From positions 1-8,050 of the forward strand of contig VYDD01000426.1 in the NCBI GenBank assembly GCA_009843625.1: 8,050 bases of DNA, given 5' to 3'. This document shows positions 4,748 through 8,050 of the stretch, one piece after another. The stretch comes from Gammaproteobacteria bacterium. GTDB taxonomy: Bacteria; Gemmatimonadota; Gemmatimonadetes; Longimicrobiales; Gaopeijiaceae. Positions within the stretch are counted from its first letter, which is position 1; every line of letters begins with the position of its first letter. The notes under the pieces were generated by a model. It searched no databases. It had not been told where the DNA came from and saw nothing but the letters and a program-made list of their open reading frames with translations. A program made the position numbers and the translations under genes.

Positions 4748-7566
4748 GACTTCACCTCGGCTTCGATGACGTCCCCGCCGGACACCGCATGGTCCGCACG
4801 AATTACGATGGATTCCAGCAAGGCCAGTCCCCATGGCCCGAATCGCTGGTTGAGGTGCCGGAAGCGGCCGGGCTGGTCCCAGTCGACCTGTTCGAGACTG
4901 GCCGGAACTTCAACGGTGGCCCCCTCAAGTTCGCTGGTCAGCGTCCGACCGGTTTCGTCGCGAACCGGGGCGACCAGCGGCCGCCCCTTGCCATGGTGGC
5001 TGATGACCAGGTGGATCAGGAGGTCCCTCAGTTCATGGCTGCCCAGCAGATCCCCTGCCGCGTCGAGGCGGGCGCAGAGAAGCCGGGCCGAAAGCGCCTC
5101 ATGCCGTCCGCCTCTTGGCCAGCCGGAATCGCCGCGAAGAGACTCCCAGAGGTGCCGGGGCGCATTCGACTTCGCGACGGGTGAAGCCGCGATCCCGTCG
5201 GGATCAAGCCATCGCTGGAAGCGCAGGTCGGACTTGCCGATGTCATGAAACCTGCCGGCCAGCGCCACCGTGTCTCGGATATCGTCGGCAATGCCGACGC
5301 ACCTGGCGATGCTGCGCGCGCGTTCGGCCACCGCTTGCCCGTGCGCGTCGAGATCTCGCATCTCGACCGCGATCGAGTGCTCATCAGAATCATCGTCTCG
5401 GGTTTCGGGAATTGGCCGAGCGACCTGCAGTCGTGCAATCTCGTAGCGGGATTTCACCACTTGCGAAGTCAGGGACCCCGTGAATCGCTTCCACTCTTCG
5501 GCGTGCCAGCCGTGTGCTTCGGGCGCAGCACGGACCGCTTCGAGAATTTCCCCGGCGGCCTCGTCTCGATCCGCCTGGTCGGGTCCGTCCTCGTCATGCT
5601 CCTGGCCCGTCGCCCTTTCGATCTGGCGCTTAAAGTTCGCGACGCCGCACAGTATTTCGATTGCTGCCGGATCCAGCGGCAATCCCTTGCCGGCAAGGGA
5701 GACGTCCATGACAGGTTTGGACGCCAGCGGATTCCAGCCGAACTCGTCCATGAGTCCGCGATCTGCAGCAAGCACCATGCAGTCGTTCGGCGCCAGTGCA
5801 CCTGCGCCGCCGGCCCGCTCGACCGTCACGCCATCGCTGGCCAGACGGTAGATGTCGTCATCGTCTCTCAACGCCTCGCGAACTTCGCTGATCGGGACCG
5901 AGATCGACTCGCTGTCGGTCGCCCTGGGCCAGAGCCTGCCGCCGTCGCCCGGCACATGCGCGCGCCAGATCAGGGACACGCTGTAGCCGGGCGCCGCGAG
6001 GCCGTTGAAGTACGGCTCTACCGGGGCCTCGCCTTTTGGGGGGACGGTGGTCTTGGTCCATTCCCATAGGATCTCGGGCATGATTTCCGGTGCCTGTCCG
6101 GGATCGTCAGAAGGCGCCCCCAGCACTTCGGCTATCCGCCCCGGCGGGAGAGAGACCCGGCCATCAGCGCCGCAGGCACTCTCGAGACGCATCAGGACTG
6201 CTTGAGGCTCCGCGCCGTAGACCGGCCAGTCAGCCTTGCCGTCGGCATTCGGGGGCGGGAAATGCAGGTATATCGCCCGGGCGTGAGGATGCCTGCCAAG
6301 CCTGTTCAGTCGGCCGAGTCGTTGCGTGAGCGCCCGGACGCCGCATTGCTCGGTGACCAGATGCTCCGCATCAAGGTCCGCTCCGACCTCGAGCGTCTGT
6401 GTCGCGACAACGATCAGGTGCCGTTCGCGGGCGATGCCGGCTTCGCGCGTCGCGGCCATGCCGTGAACGGGATCGAGCAGCCGGTCGCGCATCATCTGCG
6501 CCTCGCGTTCGCGCATCCGCCCGGTCAGGAGCAGAACTTCGGTTCCGGAGTTGGCCTCCATCCTGCACAGCCGGTCGAAAGCATCGCGCGCAGTGCCCGG
6601 CGTGTTGGCGAACACGAGAAACGATGCCGGACCGGCGGCCTCACGGACAAGTTCGTGAGCGGCATCGGCCAGCAGTCGAGCGATCCGTCCAGGCTTGAGT
6701 CGGGGGCTGCCGGCCGAGAGGTTTCGCAGCTCCAGACATTTCGCGGCGTCGAGCCTCTGCCTGACAAGCGGATGTCGAAGGTCCGCCTCGTCAAGATCAA
6801 GGCGGGATCCGGGCTCCTGGTTTCCTGTCGCGGTCAGCGAAACGAGCACGGGACGGGATCGCGCGGCGGGAAGCACGTAGCTGGCTGCAGGCGCACACTC
6901 CGCGAGCGTGGGAATCAGTCTCGTCAGGTGCGGCGCAAGATGGGCCTCGTCAAGCAGGACGAGGCTGTCGATGCCCGCCATGGCGGCATCTACCGGGCGC
7001 AGCCTCGATCCGTAGCCGCGAAACAGGAGCCTGGAGCCGTACATCGGCAACGTGCACAGGAAAACGGTCGGGCAGGACGGATCGGTGGGCAGTTCGGGCG
7101 ACACGCCGCCCCGCAGCCGGATCACTTCGAAAGGCGTAGCGGCGAGCCCGGCGGACAGCGAGCGAAGCCTGTGAGCGACGTCTGCAACGATTCCGTTCTG
7201 ACCCTCGTGCGCAACGTTGTCCGGGTCACGGAGCGCGCGTGCCAGACGCTCGGCGTGCTCCGCGGTCGCGTCCACCAGCAGGCGCCTGTTGACGACCCAC
7301 CAGATGCGGGTCGGCGCGCGGCGCATCGCCGGGTCGAGATGTGCCTCCGATGCCAGCCACCACAACGCGATGTCGAGACAGGCGGTCTTGCCGAGGCCGG
7401 TCGGAACGCCGACTTCGACGGGCCAGCGCGCGCCTGTCCTGACACTTTCGGCCAGACGCGCCTGCCACGGAAAGGGCGACCTGCCGTTGATCGCACGGCA
7501 GAATTCCGGAAACGGGGGCATCGGCGGCAGGCCGGATCGCTGCGGTGCGGGGGAACGACCGGTCAT
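4735..7566 (-). CDS. Cas3 helicase-nuclease, HD domain C-terminal
   Basis: Cas3 unwinds and degrades target DNA after the crRNA complex binds. The predicted protein has 943 residues. The helicase comes first: Walker A around residues 53-61 (V-P-T-G-L-G-K-T), DEAH box at 206-209, S-L-T-A-T at 243-247, the motif V region near 389-405 and the arginine-finger block Q-R-L-G-R-L-N-R-L-G-R at 415-425. The HD nuclease is C-terminal: His742, His774-Asp775 in F-H-D-I-G-K, His822 in G-R-H-E, His857-His858 in I-S-H-H-G-K-G, and Asp925. All expected metal ligands appear intact. This reversed order, helicase then HD, is characteristic of the GSU0051-type Cas3 of subtype I-G; most Cas3 proteins have HD first. 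The ATG at 7566 overlaps the csb2 stop as TGATG and has GGAAGG six bases upstream. The longer start at 7797 would overlap csb2 by 77 codons and is rejected. Confidence 0.95.
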   Translation of the reverse strand: MTGRSPAPQRSGLPPMPPFPEFCRAINGRSPFPWQARLAESVRTGARWPVEVGVPTGLGKTACLDIALWWLASEAHLDPAMRRAPTRIWWVVNRRLLVDATAEHAERLARALRDPDNVAHEGQNGIVADVAHRLRSLSAGLAATPFEVIRLRGGVSPELPTDPSCPTVFLCTLPMYGSRLLFRGYGSRLRPVDAAMAGIDSLVLLDEAHLAPHLTRLIPTLAECAPAASYVLPAARSRPVLVSLTATGNQEPGSRLDLDEADLRHPLVRQRLDAAKCLELRNLSAGSPRLKPGRIARLLADAAHELVREAAGPASFLVFANTPGTARDAFDRLCRMEANSGTEVLLLTGRMREREAQMMRDRLLDPVHGMAATREAGIARERHLIVVATQTLEVGADLDAEHLVTEQCGVRALTQRLGRLNRLGRHPHARAIYLHFPPPNADGKADWPVYGAEPQAVLMRLESACGADGRVSLPPGRIAEVLGAPSDDPGQAPEIMPEILWEWTKTTVPPKGEAPVEPYFNGLAAPGYSVSLIWRAHVPGDGGRLWPRATDSESISVPISEVREALRDDDDIYRLASDGVTVERAGGAGALAPNDCMVLAADRGLMDEFGWNPLASKPVMDVSLAGKGLPLDPAAIEILCGVANFKRQIERATGQEHDEDGPDQADRDEAAGEILEAVRAAPEAHGWHAEEWKRFTGSLTSQVVKSRYEIARLQVARPIPETRDDDSDEHSIAVEMRDLDAHGQAVAERARSIARCVGIADDIRDTVALAGRFHDIGKSDLRFQRWLDPDGIAASPVAKSNAPRHLWESLRGDSGWPRGGRHEALSARLLCARLDAAGDLLGSHELRDLLIHLVISHHGKGRPLVAPVRDETGRTLTSELEGATVEVPASLEQVDWDQPGRFRHLNQRFGPWGLALLESIVIRADHAVSGGDVIEAEVKSCRK
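4753..4758 (-). promoter_or_regulatory. cas8 ribosome binding site
   Basis: GAGGTG on the minus strand, five bases before the ATG at 4747, is the best Shine-Dalgarno match in the operon along with that of cas3. It lies within the final codons of cas3 and fixes the cas8 start. Confidence 0.75.
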
Positions 7567-8050
7567 CACGGGCCTTCCGCAATCGGCTCGCACAACCCGA
7601 AGCCGCGCTGCCGTCCCGACCCGATCACGACGGGACCCGATACCGGCTCGTCGAAGTGCAGCTCGACATGCGAGTAGGGAAGGCCCGGCTGGCCCGGGCG
7701 GTTCACCTCGACGGGAGCCAGGTCGAGCGAACCGGGCCGGAACGGGGTGCGCGACGAGCGGAACTTCACGGGAGCAGGCAAGCCCGCATGGCGGCACCAG
7801 CGCGCGATCTCTTCAAGATCGAGCGGCCGGCGCCGTTCATGAATGGCGGGAATCGCCGTGACCCAGACCTTGGACGGGCGGCACCAGCGCCTTGGGTCGG
7901 CGCCCCACGCATCCTCGCTGCTCCGTGGCGCAACCGACACGTCCACGCCCCGCCCGGAGAGATGCCTCAGGTCCATCGCGGCATCGCGCGCGCCTTTTCG
8001 CGTGCCGGCGTCGGTGCCGGGAGGCAGCCAGAGAGCGAGGCCGTGCAGCC
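7566..8050 (-). CDS. Csb2 (Cas5-Cas6-like), C-terminal part
   Basis: Csb2 is the GSU0054-family protein of subtype I-G. It is thought to combine Cas5 and Cas6 roles: crRNA processing and capping of the 5' end in the effector. About 160 codons are visible and the frame stays open to the right edge, so the 5' part lies outside. An ATG at 7976 is internal: the codons before it still read as family-like protein (L-A-L-W-L-P-P-G-T-D). The C-terminus has S-H-V-E-L-H-F followed by the glycine-rich loop G-S-G-R-Q-R-G-F-G-L-C, the hallmark of Cas6-like RAMP folds. His residues in A-I-H-E-R-R-R-P or Y-S-H-V are candidate catalytic residues, but I cannot choose between them. The gene ends TGATG into cas3. 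csb1 (Cas7) would be expected further upstream. Confidence 0.85.
   Translation of the reverse strand, partial: LHGLALWLPPGTDAGTRKGARDAAMDLRHLSGRGVDVSVAPRSSEDAWGADPRRWCRPSKVWVTAIPAIHERRRPLDLEEIARWCRHAGLPAPVKFRSSRTPFRPGSLDLAPVEVNRPGQPGLPYSHVELHFDEPVSGPVVIGSGRQRGFGLCEPIAEGP
7573..7578 (-). promoter_or_regulatory. cas3 ribosome binding site
   Basis: GGAAGG on the minus strand lies six bases before the ATG at 7566, inside the last codons of csb2. It decides the cas3 start. Confidence 0.75.

Noticed and set aside
3917..5248. Plus-strand open frame of 443 codons opposite cas8 and cas3
   Set aside because: It is antisense to well-supported cas genes, has no recognisable domains, and long antisense frames are common in GC-rich coding DNA.
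6202..7677. Plus-strand open frame of 491 codons opposite cas3
   Set aside because: It is antisense to the Cas3 helicase motifs, low in complexity and shows no family-like blocks.
7566..7976. ATG at 7976 as the start of a separate small gene
   Set aside because: The frame is open to the window edge with Csb2-like sequence before this ATG, so it is internal.

Overview
The window is most of a type I CRISPR-Cas locus from a high-GC bacterium. The cas genes are all on the minus strand, and a 23-repeat CRISPR array lies downstream of them. No host housekeeping genes are present, so the organism cannot be named. The GC-rich sequence, the purine-rich Shine-Dalgarno sites and the known spread of this subtype suggest a proteobacterium or another high-GC lineage, but this is only inference.

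Layout in the direction of transcription (right to left): the 3' part of csb2 (Cas5-Cas6-like, cut by the right edge, ends 7566); cas3 with an N-terminal helicase and a C-terminal HD nuclease (7566-4735); a GSU0052-family small Cas8-like gene (4747-3839); cas4 (3842-3225); cas1 (3237-2221); cas2 with a TTG start (2216-1926); a 186-bp leader-like intergenic stretch (1925-1740); and the array (1739-89). The last 88 bases on the left hold no gene or repeat that I can support. The six genes are packed as one translationally coupled operon, with junctions of TGATG, a 13-nt overlap, GTGA, a 13-nt overlap and a 4-nt gap.

The effector genes (csb2, Cas3 with C-terminal HD, GSU0052-like Cas8) are those of subtype I-G, formerly I-U. 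The Cas7-like gene csb1 is expected just beyond the right edge. The adaptation genes look different from the I-G reference arrangement. cas4 and cas1 are separate ORFs in different frames rather than the Cas4-Cas1 fusion usual there, and the Cas1 and Cas2 sequences read like subtype I-C. The repeat also has I-C-like geometry on the minus strand: 5 nt, an 8-bp stem, then a 12-nt 3' segment. The locus may therefore be a module hybrid.

Inferred roles: Cas4-Cas1-Cas2 select and integrate new spacers beside the leader. Csb2 would process the array transcript and form part of the crRNA complex with Csb1 and Cas8. Cas3 would unwind and degrade the bound target. Two spacer observations stand out. Spacer 13 encodes, in one frame, a signature stretch of single-stranded DNA-binding protein (SSB). 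Spacers 4 and 14 overlap over 22 nt with one difference, which is synonymous in one reading frame, so they probably sample related versions of the same target.
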